Of a stretch of 64,000 bases of DNA, positions 27,476 through 38,406 are shown in pieces; within the stretch, counting starts at the first letter, position 1; the number at the start of each line of letters is the position of its first letter. A program made the translations under genes and the position numbers. The stretch is from Takakia lepidozioides (taxonomy: Eukaryota; Streptophyta; Takakiopsida; Takakiales; Takakiaceae): contig CM060733.1 of the NCBI GenBank assembly GCA_030704615.1, positions 60,634,001-60,698,000 on the forward strand, written 5' to 3'. The notes under the pieces were generated by a model. That model searched no databases and was not told the DNA's origin. It worked only from the letters and a program-made list of their open reading frames with translations.

Positions 27476-28135
27476 AGATAGAGTAGATATTAATATCATC
27501 TATGTAGACAAAGGCACATTCCCATCGAAGATTGTCAAGCACAACATCCATGAGCCTCTGAAAAATGGCAGTAGCATTGCATAATCCAAAAGGCATAGTT
27601 TCAAACTGATACATGCCCATTTGACAGGTGAAGGCGGTTTTCTCTTTGGCCGCCGAAGTCTAGTTGCTAGGATCTAGTTGTTAGATCTAATGATGATAAG
27701 ATAGTGGCTCCATTCAATTGGTCAAGAGTCTCATTAATACGAGGCAAGGGATACACATCCTTTTTAGTGATAGCATTTAGACGTCGAAAATCAATACAGA
27801 AGCGAGTTGAACCATCATTTTTCCCTACCAAGACAATGGGACTGGCCCAAGGCGAGATTCAGGGTGTGATTACACCTGCATCCAACATTTTGGTAATCTC
27901 TTCTTGATTAACTTTTCTTTCGCGCACACTCTCTCGGTAGGCATACTGTTTGATAGGCTTACCTTCAGTGATGATATCATGGTCAAGGATGGTTGTGCGA
28001 CCAAGGTCATGAAGGCCCTTGCTAAAGATATCCAGATTGTTACAGAGAAAGTCATGTAGTTGGTTGGTCTGCTGAGGTGTGAGATGCTCTCCAATCGTGA
28101 TGTCTTGCAAAATCTGCTTCTTCCACGGTTATACG
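27476..28135 (-). pseudogene. Ty3/gypsy pol fragment: RT part (element G1, part 3)
   Basis: Minus frames give LTPQQTNQLHDF, then [45 protein letters not shown] and the RT catalytic region MPFGLCNATAIFQRLMD and YIDDINIYS. A frameshift lies near 27650. On the 5' side it begins about 40 bp of coding after the point where the fragment at 33301-33978 ends. Both pieces therefore look like halves of one gypsy copy split by an insertion. Confidence 0.9.
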
Positions 28136-28935
28136 CTCCACTTCCATTTTCTGCTCACGCTTAAAATGTGCTCATGCTTAAGGGAATCTGCTCACAATTA
28201 ATGGAATCTGCTCACGCTTAGTGCGCTAAGCGTGAGCGCGCTCACGCGCTAGCTGCTCTCCCTCTTGGAAGGATACATTGAAAGGGTGCGTCTACAGAAG
28301 CGATTACCCACATTCATTGTGAATGCATCTATATACCTACCATGTAAACCACAAGACCTTATTTAACATACCGGCGATGGTATCTAAGATGTGGTTAACT
28401 TGGTATGTATGGCCATGCAGTCACACAAAGTAAGTCCGACCACCGGGCGATCGCTGGTTGGCAAGCTATCTTGCCATTGCCTCCACGTACATAGGTGTTG
28501 AGCTTCTCTAAAGCTTGTAGATGGAAGTGACTTGAGTTGTACGGAGCTTGATTAGAGGGGCAGCCCTGTGCACAGGCAGGTGGGACGAGAGTGCAAAGGT
28601 GAGAAAAATGATGGAGTGCATGATGTGGAGGAGGCCTATTGTCGTGGACGCAAACTTGTGCAAATTGGAGGGTAACATACCATGCCGAGACCGAAGACGC
28701 CAACCTCCATGCAAGAAAATCTGAGATGAATGTGCACGAAAAACTTTTCGATGAAGGTAAGCAAGGATGAATGGCAAAGATGAATGTGGGATGAAAAATG
28801 ATTGGATGAATGTACCATGAATGACTGAAATAAGATTGGTTGTAAAAGAACATTCATGACATTCATCGGATTCATCTCATTTATAACATTCATCTCATTC
28901 ATCTCATTCATTCATCTAGAATGTGTAGTCATAAC
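28136..28935. mobile_element. End 1 of the SWIM/methyltransferase element
   Basis: Starts exactly where the gypsy RT fragment stops. Contains repeated TGCTCACG motifs and a perfect 11-bp hairpin (CTCACGCTTAG at 28211-28221, loop TGCG, CTAAGCGTGAG at 28226-28236). Further in (28720-28925) is a cluster of GGATGAAT/ATTCATC repeats on both strands. The same two motif classes mark the other end at 33979-34440. Confidence 0.65.
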
Positions 28936-29271
28936 CAACTGTGCAAAACAAGATTGATCGAGCAAAAAAGATTGTGGCGGACGTAGATCAATGTGACATT
29001 GGAAAAAATGCAGATTTCGAAGGCCTTCGTTGCCAATAACCAGCACAAAGCCATCTGCAAGTCCACCTGGTTGGAACACAAACATGTATTGCAAAACAAG
29101 ATTGAAATCAAATATTGATTGCAAAACAAGATTGAAGATTGATCTCATTCTAAGAAAATGTTGTCATTCACTAGCACGAAGCCATCTCCAAAGTCGGATA
29201 CACTTCAGATTTTCATAACAATGACATGACATAATAACCGGCAGAGTTGCAATGCAAATCTCGACTACATC
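28936..29271. other. Spacer with short direct repeat
   Basis: Contains the direct repeat TTGCAAAACAAGATTGAA (29088-29105 and 29118-29135, the latter continuing GATTGA) and repeated CAACAAAGCCATCTCC-like segments. No coding exon is supported. Confidence 0.4.
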
Positions 29272-30100
29272 TCAAATTGAACCCGAACTATCTCGCTGCA
29301 GTAATGTATGAACGTCACTGGGTCCTGATGTACATTGGTGAATGTACGTGTCTCGTTTAGGATCGCAAAACATCCTCTGAATGTAGATGTAGTAAAGATG
29401 CTTGCACGGGACAAATGTGCCTCTCTTACCAAGAGAGCTTGAGAGCGTGTTCTGAAAGTCCGGACAAGTGCAACTAGGAAAATCTACAATAGTAATCTCA
29501 TAGGTCCTGTCATGAACATCCGATCTAGAGGTCGCCATGGTGTGCACCCGCCCATAGCCTAACAAAGAAGACATTCACAATTTGGGTGACGCGACACTGC
29601 AGGGTTCTAGCAGACTTTATCTTGCACTCATTATCTGCATCAGCCTCAACCCAAAATACCGCATTTCCATTCCTTTTTGTGGACCAATCGTTGCCCTGTC
29701 AAGGACATGCAGGAAAGTTGGAAGGGAAAGCCATTGAAGAAATCGGCGTTACGACAGTTGGGCCTCTCAGAAGGCGAAACCCGGCCTCCTCCAGCACGTT
29801 AATTTCCAGTTTGGAGAGTGTGGTTCCTAACTTCACTGGCCACACGGCTGGAATTTGAGGCTTCATTATCACAGAATCCTGAACAGTCCCCATGACACAG
29901 CGCACAATGTCATCCGGGCAGAACCAAAACTTGTGAGGCCTAGACTCCCGCGACATGTAATGCTTGAACAAACTGGTGAATGTCGAGGCAGGAGTTCCGC
30001 ATGTCCACTTCGAAATCTGGACGGTGCACTTCTGAAACGAGGGTGCCCTAATAGCGACACACTTGACTTTTGATCCTTGGGAGTCCGTTCTATATGCCAC
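29272..30100 (-). pseudogene. SWIM zinc-finger protein gene (decayed)
   Basis: Minus-strand frames encode a region with VFWVEADADNECK, then GRVHTMATSRSDVHDRTYEI and a SWIM domain: CTCPDFQ...FVPCKHLYYIYIQ (CxC...CxH), ending QRDSSGSI. SWIM fingers bind DNA or protein and are common in MULE-type transposases, but no transposase core is seen here. An in-frame TGA (29699-29701) and a frameshift near 29575-29600 break it. It sits in the same inserted element as the methyltransferase-like gene and is transcribed away from it. Confidence 0.6.
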
Positions 30101-30639
30101 ATTGCCTCTATACGGTCAGGCTCCACTACCGGCAGCATGTTCTCTCCTTCTCCCCGGATTGTAGTGGTTGGAGACTCGAGAAGGAACGATGTTGAAGAAG
30201 ATTCACCCACGAAAGTGGGGGGGCACATGCACACGAGGTACCGAGAAGTAGTCCCTATCGTGGAATTGAGCAGGCCATCAACGAAGCAACGGACTTATGC
30301 CGCAAAAACGTTCACCAAACAGTTTTATATAGTTGATCCTAGTCTCGCTGCAGGATTCATGGACTAGGTGCGGCTCCATTGGAACAAGAGTGGCAAGCCA
30401 GAAATGACACATGAGAAGTGGCATAGGCTTGCAATGGCAATGGTGGAACCAAAGCACAAGGTGCGATCGCTTAAGATCTAGAACTCTGACCCTGTCCTCT
30501 GTTAGGCAAACAACTTTCATTTCGTGGGGCCTTTCAGCGATGTCGACTGGGACAAGTGGCTCCATAAAGCGATATTTTGGTGCCAGGTGCAGAAGTCATC
30601 CTGCCTTTGTCGGCGCAATAAACTGCATTGAAATTATAA

Positions 30640-33300
30640 TTGTTTGTAAACGCATCGGAACACAAGCTTGTGTCTTGGCAGCTGAAGGAGAGGGGTTTGG
30701 AAGTTATGGAGCAAACTCTTCATGATTTCAAAATCGAGGTAATTGAGCCCGATGAATCTTTCGGCACTATCATTTGGAGGTGGAAAGAGATTGTTTGGAA
30801 GTATGCCTTCTTCCGTGAATTCGCAGTAGAGGGGGGAATTCTGCGCTCTAACCTGTTCAATGCGCAGTACAATGGGGAGCATGCAATGAAACGAGTCAAT
30901 TACAGGTTAGATTGGAACTGCATTCCCATTTTCATTTGCTTCCTTTTAGACCCGATTGCACTCTATGTTCTGGCTTGCATTAACGCAAATCTGATTACAG
31001 TATTTGATGTGGCTACGTATCCTGGTATCACAGACGTTTCTGTGCACATCGTTAACGCAAGCCTGAACCTTGCTTTGAAACTAGTCCCCTTCCTACACTC
31101 TGTGCACTTGTGCAAATCCAAGAAAACCACAACAAGCCTGACCAAGAGTGTGTTTTTTTTTTTAAATACTTATTTATTATTATTATTTATAAATTATTAT
31201 TATTATTAATTATTATTAATTTTTTTAAATAATTTTTTTACGAAAGGGGACTGGTTTCAGACCAGGGTTGAGGCTTGCGTTAACGCAAGCCTGACCAAGA
31301 GTGTTTTTTTTTTTTTTTTTTTTTATTTTTTTAAAATAATTTCTTTAATTTTTTTAAGGAAAGGGAATTGACCAGGGTTCAGGCTTGTGTTAACGCAAGC
31401 CTGACGAAGAGAGTGTGTGTGTGTGTGTGTGTGTGTTTTTTTTGTTTTTTTTTTTTTTTTCTTCCCTCCGAAAGGGGACTGGTTTCAAACCAGGGTTCAG
31501 GCTTGCGTTAGCGCAAGCCTGACCAAGAGTTTTTTTTTTTTTTTTGACCAAGAGTTTAATTTTATGTAATCTTTCTGTCCTTGGAGTCGTAGGAAAGGGG
31601 ACTGGTTTCAGACCAGGGTTTATGCTTGCATTAACACAAGCCTGACCAAGAGTGGAATTTTATGTAATATTTCCACCACGTATTCATGTTTGCGTATTCA
31701 TGCAGCATGCGTATTCATGCTTGCGTTGACTGGCTATTCTGATATCAATATGTGATTGGCTTCTGGTGATTTTCTGTTTGCTTTCATCGGAGGTATATCC
31801 ACGGAGTGCTTTCGCCTGGCGGTTTTATGAGCTCCTACCCATTCTTCATCGATAGCTGGGCAAAGACAAATCCTGACACAACTATGTACCCAACCGGTAT
31901 TTTGGAGGACTGGAGCAGATCTCATTTGAAAGACTGTGGCTTGTACCTGGATTGCCCCAAACAATCAATCACACCATGGGCGAAGAACATCCTTCGGAAC
32001 TTGAATGACAATGCAGAGGCTCTTGCTCCTCTGACGGATAGACAGCTGCAGTTGAGAGATCTCCGGGTTTTGAAAGCAAAGGAACCGGTGGTGAGTCAGA
32101 GCCCGAAGAAAAAGGACAGAAGAAGGAAAAAAGAAAAAGAGGTTGATCACGTTCAGACTTCAGCTTCTGGACAAGGTAGGGCTCAAAGGGGGTCAAAGGG
32201 GCCTGCTCAGTGTGACCGGCCATACGAGGCCCTTCCTAACCCTGGCAGAGGTGTTGCTACTCAATTCCAACACAAGACAGTGAACGAAGGTTTCTTGGAC
32301 ATGATGACATCTCAGAGGAAAGGAGCCACCGACGTGGAGAAGTCTCCGACTTGGGAGACACTGTCGTCATTCCTCACTCTGGTAAATTCATTATCTCTTC
32401 CAGCTTGTGTGTATGTAGATTTGAAGACTGTTTGCAGGTCTTCTAAGTGGGTATGCTTGTTGGATGTGAAGGCTGCCAAAGGTCCATCCTAGGTGAACGG
32501 GGAGAAGAAACCCTTTGCATGCGAGCTCGTAGTTGTGGATATTCCTGACGAGCTTCCAGTCCCCGACATTCCTCCGATGGGTGTGACTCCCGCCTGGAAT
32601 GCATGGAATGACCGCTACTGGCCTTGGGTCTTCAAATTTTGTGGGCATTCCTTGGCTGACAATGGTTGTCTGCTCATCCTCCAAGCAGCCAATTCAAAGT
32701 GTCGGCGCCAGCTCGCCAGTTTCCTTAAGTCAGGTGGAATGAAGGTGATTAAAAGTTGGAATGGGGTTAACATCTTGCCACTCGCAAAGGGGGACTTCCC
32801 AAGCCAGAAGGTAGATTCTCATTTCATCATTTGCTTTCAACCCTCCAGAAATGTCGCTACGGTTTTGACTTGTCTGTTTCCAATTTTTGTCTGTCCTTCT
32901 CCCCTACTATCTTTGCGTTGACGCAAGCATGGTGCAAGTGTTTTCATTAGTCTTTCCCCGACCCTGGCTTCGGTGCCCACTCCAGTGTCTTCCCTGTTTT
33001 AATCGTGCAGACTCGTGCTTTCGACGCGCACTGTCTTGTAAGAGAACGCCACCCATCCACACCGTCTTCCGTGAAGGAGTTCGAAGCCCTGAAGGGGGGG
33101 GCGCATGTTGACTCCTCTTACGATCCGGTGGATGATGATTTTATCTACAACTACGTGGATGCATCACTTATAGTGTTGCGGGCGTCCGGAGAGCCATGGA
33201 GAAGTGCACGGGAGAAGAGTCCGGCCTTCATGCAGACTGTCATCGAGTCCTGCAGTGTCCAAGGGTCCCGGGTTGTTGATCTCACTCTTGGAACAAGTTT
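30640..33300 (+). pseudogene. Class-beta DNA methyltransferase-like gene, 5' part
   Basis: Plus-strand exons: about 30640-30910 (KLVSWQLKERGLEVMEQT), 31795-32383 (a Lys-rich region KKKDRRRKKEKE), about 32437-32817 (VVDIPDELPVPDIPP, then WNAWNDRYWPWVFKF and DNGCLLILQAA) and 33010-33298 (EKSPAFMQTVIESC, VVDLTLGT). An order of DPPY-like motif IV before motif I is that of class-beta N4-cytosine/N6-adenine methyltransferases. Motif IV reads DIPP, not DPPY, so activity is doubtful. A TAG (32490-32492) interrupts exon 3. The rest of motif I is at 34845-35032 on the other strand, moved by an inversion. Function is inferred from motif order, not from a search. Confidence 0.5.
31255..31660. repeat. Array of TTGCGTTAACGCAA palindromes
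   Basis: Four palindromes with 12-base half-site CAGGCTTGCGTT (or close variants) and its reverse complement, at about 31270, 31385, 31500 and 31620. Each is followed by ACCAAGAGTG, then a T-rich tract and AAAGGGGACTGGTTTC..ACCAGGG, a second small hairpin. Period 115-122 bp. Partial palindromes also occur near 30975-30995, 31050, 31130 and 32917-32930. A (GT)n tract is at 31415-31436. The array lies in a probable intron of the methyltransferase-like gene. Confidence 0.9.
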
Positions 33301-33978
33301 GTGGGGGAGCAGCTTTTGCTGGGCCTTGACTGGATGAAGGGGGCAGAGGCCAGCCTAGACATCATGGGCAATGTGATGTGGTTACACAATGGTGAGGGCC
33401 AGCCTTATAAGGTAAATATCAACGCTGTCACCTTAGCTGATTGGTACCTCTTTAGCAAATTACACTCGATTGAAATTGCAAGCTCAGCACATGAAGGAAA
33501 CTGTAGGCCAGCACTACAATTGGGCCAGATGTCAATTTCAAGTCCCCGAGGGCTGCCTTTATCAATGGCAGTTCCCTTTACCAGGTAAGAAATCTGGTCC
33601 TCCTCTGCCAGTGGCCGAAAACACAATGCTAATCCACGCTCCTATCGACTTGGTCATTCCTGCTTTTTCTCAGCGTGTAATACCTTCTGGTCTAGTTTTT
33701 GCCTGCCCCCAAGGTCATTACATCGAGGTAGATGACCTTGCAAAAACATTGTCTGATTGCATCTGGAGTGATTGATAGAGGTTTCAAGGGTGAACTGAGA
33801 CTGTTGGTGGCTAATCTTGAGCGTATTGGCATTACCATTCGTAAGGGTCAAGTCTCAGCTAGGCTGTAGACCTACCCAAATAAAGGTGAGGCAGACCCTT
33901 TATCTGAGTTGGCTTCTGTTCAGAAAGGTCTCTCTTTCCACGACATAGGTTTGGTGGATTCCCCTCTTGACGGGGGAT
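33301..33978 (+). pseudogene. Ty3/gypsy protease-RT linker (element G1, part 2, inverted)
   Basis: Plus-strand frames give GEQLLLGLDWMKGAEASLDI, VGQHYNWARCQF, LYQWQFPLPGKKSGPPLPV, GLVFACPQGHYIEVDD and HDIGLVDSP. These correspond in order to the segment downstream of the protease in the element at 44161-49946. It begins exactly at the motif that follows the end of the protease at 35130 and ends where the fragment 27476-28135 takes up. It is therefore the middle of one gypsy copy whose other parts are on the minus strand. Confidence 0.9.
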
Positions 33979-34440
33979 GCTAATCCGTGAGCGGCTCACG
34001 TGAGCGGAAAGATTCGTGAGCGAGAAGATGCTCATCCGTGAGCAGAAAGATGCTAATGGATGAGGATGATTGTCACCGCGCGGGCCTATAACTGTGGATG
34101 AGAAAACCCCGGGAGACCTGTATCCACGGGAAAGGATGCATACAACCAGGTAGTAGTTTGCAACTTTGTAGAAGAGACATTGTGCGCATGTGGATGAATA
34201 TTGGATGAATATTCGATGCATTCTGGATGAACGTAACATTGAACTTGGATGAACGCTGGTACACCGATGGATGGATGAATGCATGAATGCATGGATGAAC
34301 AATTGACAACAGGATGGATGTCGAGTGCCTGTATTGTGGACGCCTCAAATATGGATGAATGGAGAAACAAAATGAGGGAAGTTATGAAGAGAAGAATAGG
34401 TCCAGAGGCACACACCGGATTCAAATCAAACAACTCGGTA
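33979..34440. mobile_element. End 2 of the SWIM/methyltransferase element (inverted)
   Basis: Begins at the gypsy junction with GTGAGCGGCTCACGTGAGCGG and more GTGAGCG/GTGAGCAG motifs (33987-34050), followed by GGATGAAT-type repeats (34190-34360). These are the motif classes of the end at 28136-28935. In the present order the two ends point the same way, which is what an inversion of 33301-35130 predicts. Confidence 0.65.
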
Positions 34441-34844
34441 CTGGTTTATTGATAGATACTAGTTTGAAAAGAAATGGATCATTTCGAACAAGAAGATGCA
34501 CTGCCAGAGGAGTTTGCATCCAAAACTGAAGCACAACTATCAATGAACACCCTAGCCCTGCTATCCACATTTCCCCTCCGGTCGCAAAGCAAAGGAGGGG
34601 GAGATGCCTGGAGAGCAAATTCTTTGGCTGCAGCCTCCACATAACATGGCAATTCAAGAAGGGGGGGTAGACTAGGATAGAAGTCCGGGTTCGCAAAGAA
34701 AGGGAGGAACCTTGGCGATCTTGGGCTCCTGCAAAAACACCCCTTTCATGAGCATCCCCCATCCTCACATGATAGTGGAGGCCCAACTAAAGAAGCAAAA
34801 GCTGACAAAGAAGAACGTAAAAGAATGGTGTAGACTTACTCACA
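34441..34844. other. Interior of inverted element segment
   Basis: Unassigned sequence inside the inverted part of the SWIM/methyltransferase element, downstream of its methyltransferase exon in original orientation. I recognise no further gene. A further small exon cannot be excluded. Confidence 0.35.
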
Positions 34845-35032
34845 ATCAAAATCGTCGTCAATGTCGGCCATGTCTTCGTGTTCCACGGCCACTGCTGCGA
34901 GCGTCGCATCTGTTTGCGTGCATGAACTCAAGCCCTCATGGAGAGGAGCTATCACCTCATTGTAGAGGTTGCAGGCATCGCCTCAAAGGCGAACATATGC
35001 CTTTCTGCTGCCTTGCAGGCACGGAATGAAGC
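34845..35032 (-). pseudogene. Methyltransferase-like gene, 3' part
   Basis: The minus strand after an acceptor-like TTTTGCATGTAG reads GASFRACKAAERHMFAFEA. This is the natural continuation of the VVDLTLGT that ends at 33298: together they form the motif I/II region (DLxxGTGAS..R.C...GRH.FA.E) of SAM-dependent methyltransferases. The frame is disturbed after FEA; another frame reads LYNEVIAPLHEGL. It ends in an acidic stretch before a GTAAGT donor near 34840. Confidence 0.55.
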
Positions 35033-35050
35033 CCCTACATGCAAAACCGA

Positions 35051-35482
35051 TCAATGAGCAAAGAGCAAGGCGTGCCTGCAATCCAAAAAGAACAGCAAAT
35101 GAAGGTAGAACATTGCGAGACTGTCAGTGCAATTTGTGACAATACAGGTTAGTACCATTGTCTTACCACTGACACGGATAGGCACAGTAACCAAACCCAT
35201 GGGTTCATAGGCTGTACCATCGGCTATGGTTACTTCCAGCCCTTTTGCAGGCCGCAACTTGAGGCCTAATATGCGTACAATGGAGAGTGGAATGGCAAAC
35301 ATGGTGCAGTCTATGTCAATCACACATGAAAAAGAAAGGTGGCCACTGTGACACTGTGTCATCAAGAGATGTATGCGTTCTCTTCTAAGCACCCTAGAGG
35401 CTTCACAATGCATGAGTTTGAAATCATTGGACAAGATAGCACTAGCAACAGGTTGTGGGTTTGTAGAGAGATTGGCTGACAC
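35051..35482 (-). pseudogene. Ty3/gypsy protease (element G1)
   Basis: Aspartic protease region: HLSFSCVIDIDCTMFAIPL, then ILGLKLRPAKGLEVTIADGT and YEPMGLVTVPI, ending at CIVTN near 35130, where foreign intron-like sequence takes over. The active-site DTGC of the related element is DIDC here, so the protease is probably dead. The continuation of the polyprotein is the inverted piece at 33301-33978. Confidence 0.85.
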
Positions 35483-35484
35483 CC

Positions 35485-37629
35485 TTACGGACGATCTTGG
35501 TCGTTTAAATGGCCTTTCTGGGTTTTCTCTTTCTCATAACGATCAATGAGAGCAGGGAATTGAGAGAGGTAAGGGCAGAACCTGGTGTAGTGCTCTTTGG
35601 ATTTGCAAACCATGCATGCCACCATGGATAGTCTGGCTTCATACCTAGGGCCGGTGTTAGTCTTACCCTTGTGACCAGTGCTTTGGGAGCCAGCTGGTTT
35701 CCAGTTAACCTCTGCCTTGAAGGCCTGTAGTTGACCCTGGATTTCATCACGGAAGGAGGACAATTCATGCACAAGGGACGGTACCAATTCTTCTGCAAGG
35801 CCTTTCATCCCAAGGTGCCCATCAGTAATCACAACATCAGTTCTTTCACTGGCCAGATGTGTGTGTTTGATAGTGGCTGGTTTGGCAAATCCTGCCTTGG
35901 CAGCTTTTAGACGAAGACGTTCTTCTATTAATTCAACCATTTCATCCTCAGTAGTGTAAGTCTGTTTTTGTAGAAACACTTTCTCAGCAGGGGGCAAGCC
36001 CTTTACAAAACAATGTTTCAAAATAGTGGGTCTCTTTGAGGCAATTAGAACTGACTTACATATTGCAGTTCGCAAGTCAGTGTAGTATTTCCACACACTG
36101 TCACCATAATGAAATTTTAAGTTTGGTGTGGTGTAAGCTATGGGCTTTTCTTCACGAAAGAGCTTGCGAGCCAATTCTCTGGCTTCTACCCAAGTAAGAT
36201 CATTTTTGTACTTGATATTGGACTCAAACAGGCTGCCTGGCCTCTCCCTTGAGACAGATCCGAAAAGACTTTATTTGGAACCGTGGGGGAATACCATTCA
36301 TTTTTGTACTGATTTCAAAAAATTCCAAGAAAGACTCAAAATCCTCTCTAAGTTGTACTTAGGGTATTGTTGCTTATGCATTCGCTCCCCATGATCAGTT
36401 TTTTGTGATGTAGCGTCCGGAGCTTCAGTTTGTTTCAGCAACATCTTCATAAGTGGAGGGAAATTTGAAATCACCCCCATGGCTTCACACAGCTCGTCCA
36501 AATCAAATGTGGGTTGAGGCACAGTCGCCGGATCCTTGTGATCTCCGGACGACTCTCCCCTTTCCGTACTATTTCTTTCATTAGTTGCGGTCTCTTCCCT
36601 CTCCTCCACTGCACGTTTTTCCAACTCACTTAGTCTCATAGTCTCTTCTGCCTCTCTCTTTAGCATAGATCTTGTAAATACAGGCATGAGAAGAGGAGTA
36701 CACGGCTTATACCTGTCCGAAGGGGCACTGAGCTTCAAATCCCACCCAGACACACAGTGAGAGGTGATGAAGCGATGCTTGTGCAACAGGTACACTCCTT
36801 CCCCCAAGAAAGCCCACAACTCCTCTTCACCCTTGAGCCAAAAAATTACACGCACGATGCTGCGGACCACATTTTCTTTCACCAACAGCGTATGGGTAGG
36901 ATATCCCTTGGCTGCTTCAGACTTATAGAGACCTACTGTTTCACACCGAAAACACACCCCTGGAAAGATCAACACATCACGGGGACAAAAAGGAAAATCA
37001 GAGTCAGGAATATCAGTGATGAGTTCTTCCCAAATGGGATCCCGGGTAGGGGCTGATGGAATTCTAGGCCTCAAAATTAGCAAACAGAATTGATGTACCC
37101 CCTTTAACCAGCTCCCACAATCGTAGAGGGCTCGGCTTGTCAGGAGGCAGGAAGCTCTCAAGCTCTACACCCAATTCTCGACTCACTGAGAATTGTGGAA
37201 TGCCCAAGACAGCCCAACTAAGATTCTCACCACTCTCCAAGTGCTCCTTGGCACTAGCAAGGGGAAACTGCAGAGTGACTTCCCTGGAATGGAGCTTGAG
37301 GAGAAGGCGCGTGGCGTAGGCTCCCTGAAGAGACTCGCGAATGCGCCAGCTGTGTTCCCTCTGCTCCGCTTTAGTGTGTATGGGCTTGGAAGCTTCTTTG
37401 CATGCAATTTCCTCAAGGTCTTGACCTAGAACTCTGAGGGCGTGTCCAGCGGGAGCTCAGGCCATGGAATAGGTTCTCCCTCCGGATAATCGACAAACAC
37501 AAGCTGCTCAGATATCAGGTTACGTGCAAGTACACAAATATAGCGAGATTCCAACGCTTGGGTCTGTCTCAAGCGCAGGACCTCAAATTGATCAAGCTCA
37601 AACCAACCACGCTCAGAAATGGAAGCCAT
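35485..37629 (-). pseudogene. Ty3/gypsy gag (element G1)
   Basis: Gag-like polyprotein with frameshifts near 36200, near 37100-37170 and near 37420. The N-terminus MASISERGWFELDQFEVL starts at 37629. A Glu/Arg-rich linker (LSELEKRAVEEREETATNER) is in the middle. The C-terminal zinc knuckle CMVCKSKEHYTRFC (CX2CX4HX4C) matches CYICKSKDHVTRFC of the second gypsy element. Gag would package element RNA. It is not intact. Confidence 0.85.
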
Positions 37630-37653
37630 TGTGCTCACTTGCGAAACTCTCAA

Positions 37654-37907
37654 AACACAGAATAGCTTGAGCAGACAAACTCTCTCTCTCTCTCTCTCTC
37701 ACTGTGCATGATATACAAGCCGTCATTTTGCCACTACCTCTCCCCTCAATCATGCAGGATCCCCTGTACGCAATCTACTGTTTTCAGGTGTTTTGTATGA
37801 GCCAAATTCTCTGCTAACGATTTCTAGCTACTCCGCATCTCCACCATGATTCCGGCGCTATGGGTTTGTTCCCCTTCCTCTACCGGACTTAGTCATATAG
37901 GGGGGGA
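37654..37907. other. Leader region of element G1
   Basis: Sequence between the gag start and the candidate LTR. It has a (TC)n microsatellite (37680-37700) and an AGGGGGGGA tract at 37899-37907 next to the LTR. No primer-binding site is obvious. Confidence 0.4.
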
Positions 37908-38387
37908 TGTAGTCGATAGATGGGCCTGGCAGAGAAGACGGAATCTCACGAAGAGGACGCAATAAAGTCGGACATCCAAAACACATTCATCAACACACTC
38001 AAGCACACCGTTACACCAAGTGTACACTCGCATAAGATCCAAAAGACACCCCCTCACTGCCACGGGAGTGTAGCTTAAATAGTATTAGGTCGTAATCTAA
38101 TCCTAGTGCCACGTGGCACTTACATATAGGTCAGTCAGATGCCCTTCCAACATAGCCATAGAAAGAAGCCATATCACCTAATCTAATCCTAAACTAGCTG
38201 TTAGAATAAGACATCACCTAATAAAGCCATAAGCTGTTGCCAACTCATCCTCATGTGCAAGGGGTAAGTTCATCCAGACTTCATCCCAGTTCCGTCCATC
38301 CCTAAATCATCTAGAGCGCCTCCCTCCTCCGTTCACCCAAGTCGAAAAAACAGGTGAGGCGGAATCCCAGCTCCACAGCCATCGACA
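37908..38387. repeat. Candidate LTR of element G1
   Basis: This 480-bp block begins TGTAGTCGAT and ends ATCGACA, i.e. TG...CA with inverted ends, and abuts arm B of the P450 duplication. Its position upstream of gag suggests a 5' LTR for a minus-strand element. However, a purine tract (AGGGGGGGA) precedes it on plus, as expected for a 3' LTR of a plus-strand element, so the assignment is open. No second copy is in the window. Confidence 0.5.
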
Positions 38388-38406
38388 CATAAACTATATT
38401 TGTCCA

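Noticed and set aside
28936-35130. Bacterial-type restriction-modification system or contamination
   Set aside because: The methyltransferase-like frames have plant-like intron junctions and lie inside a plant gypsy element; no nuclease gene is present.
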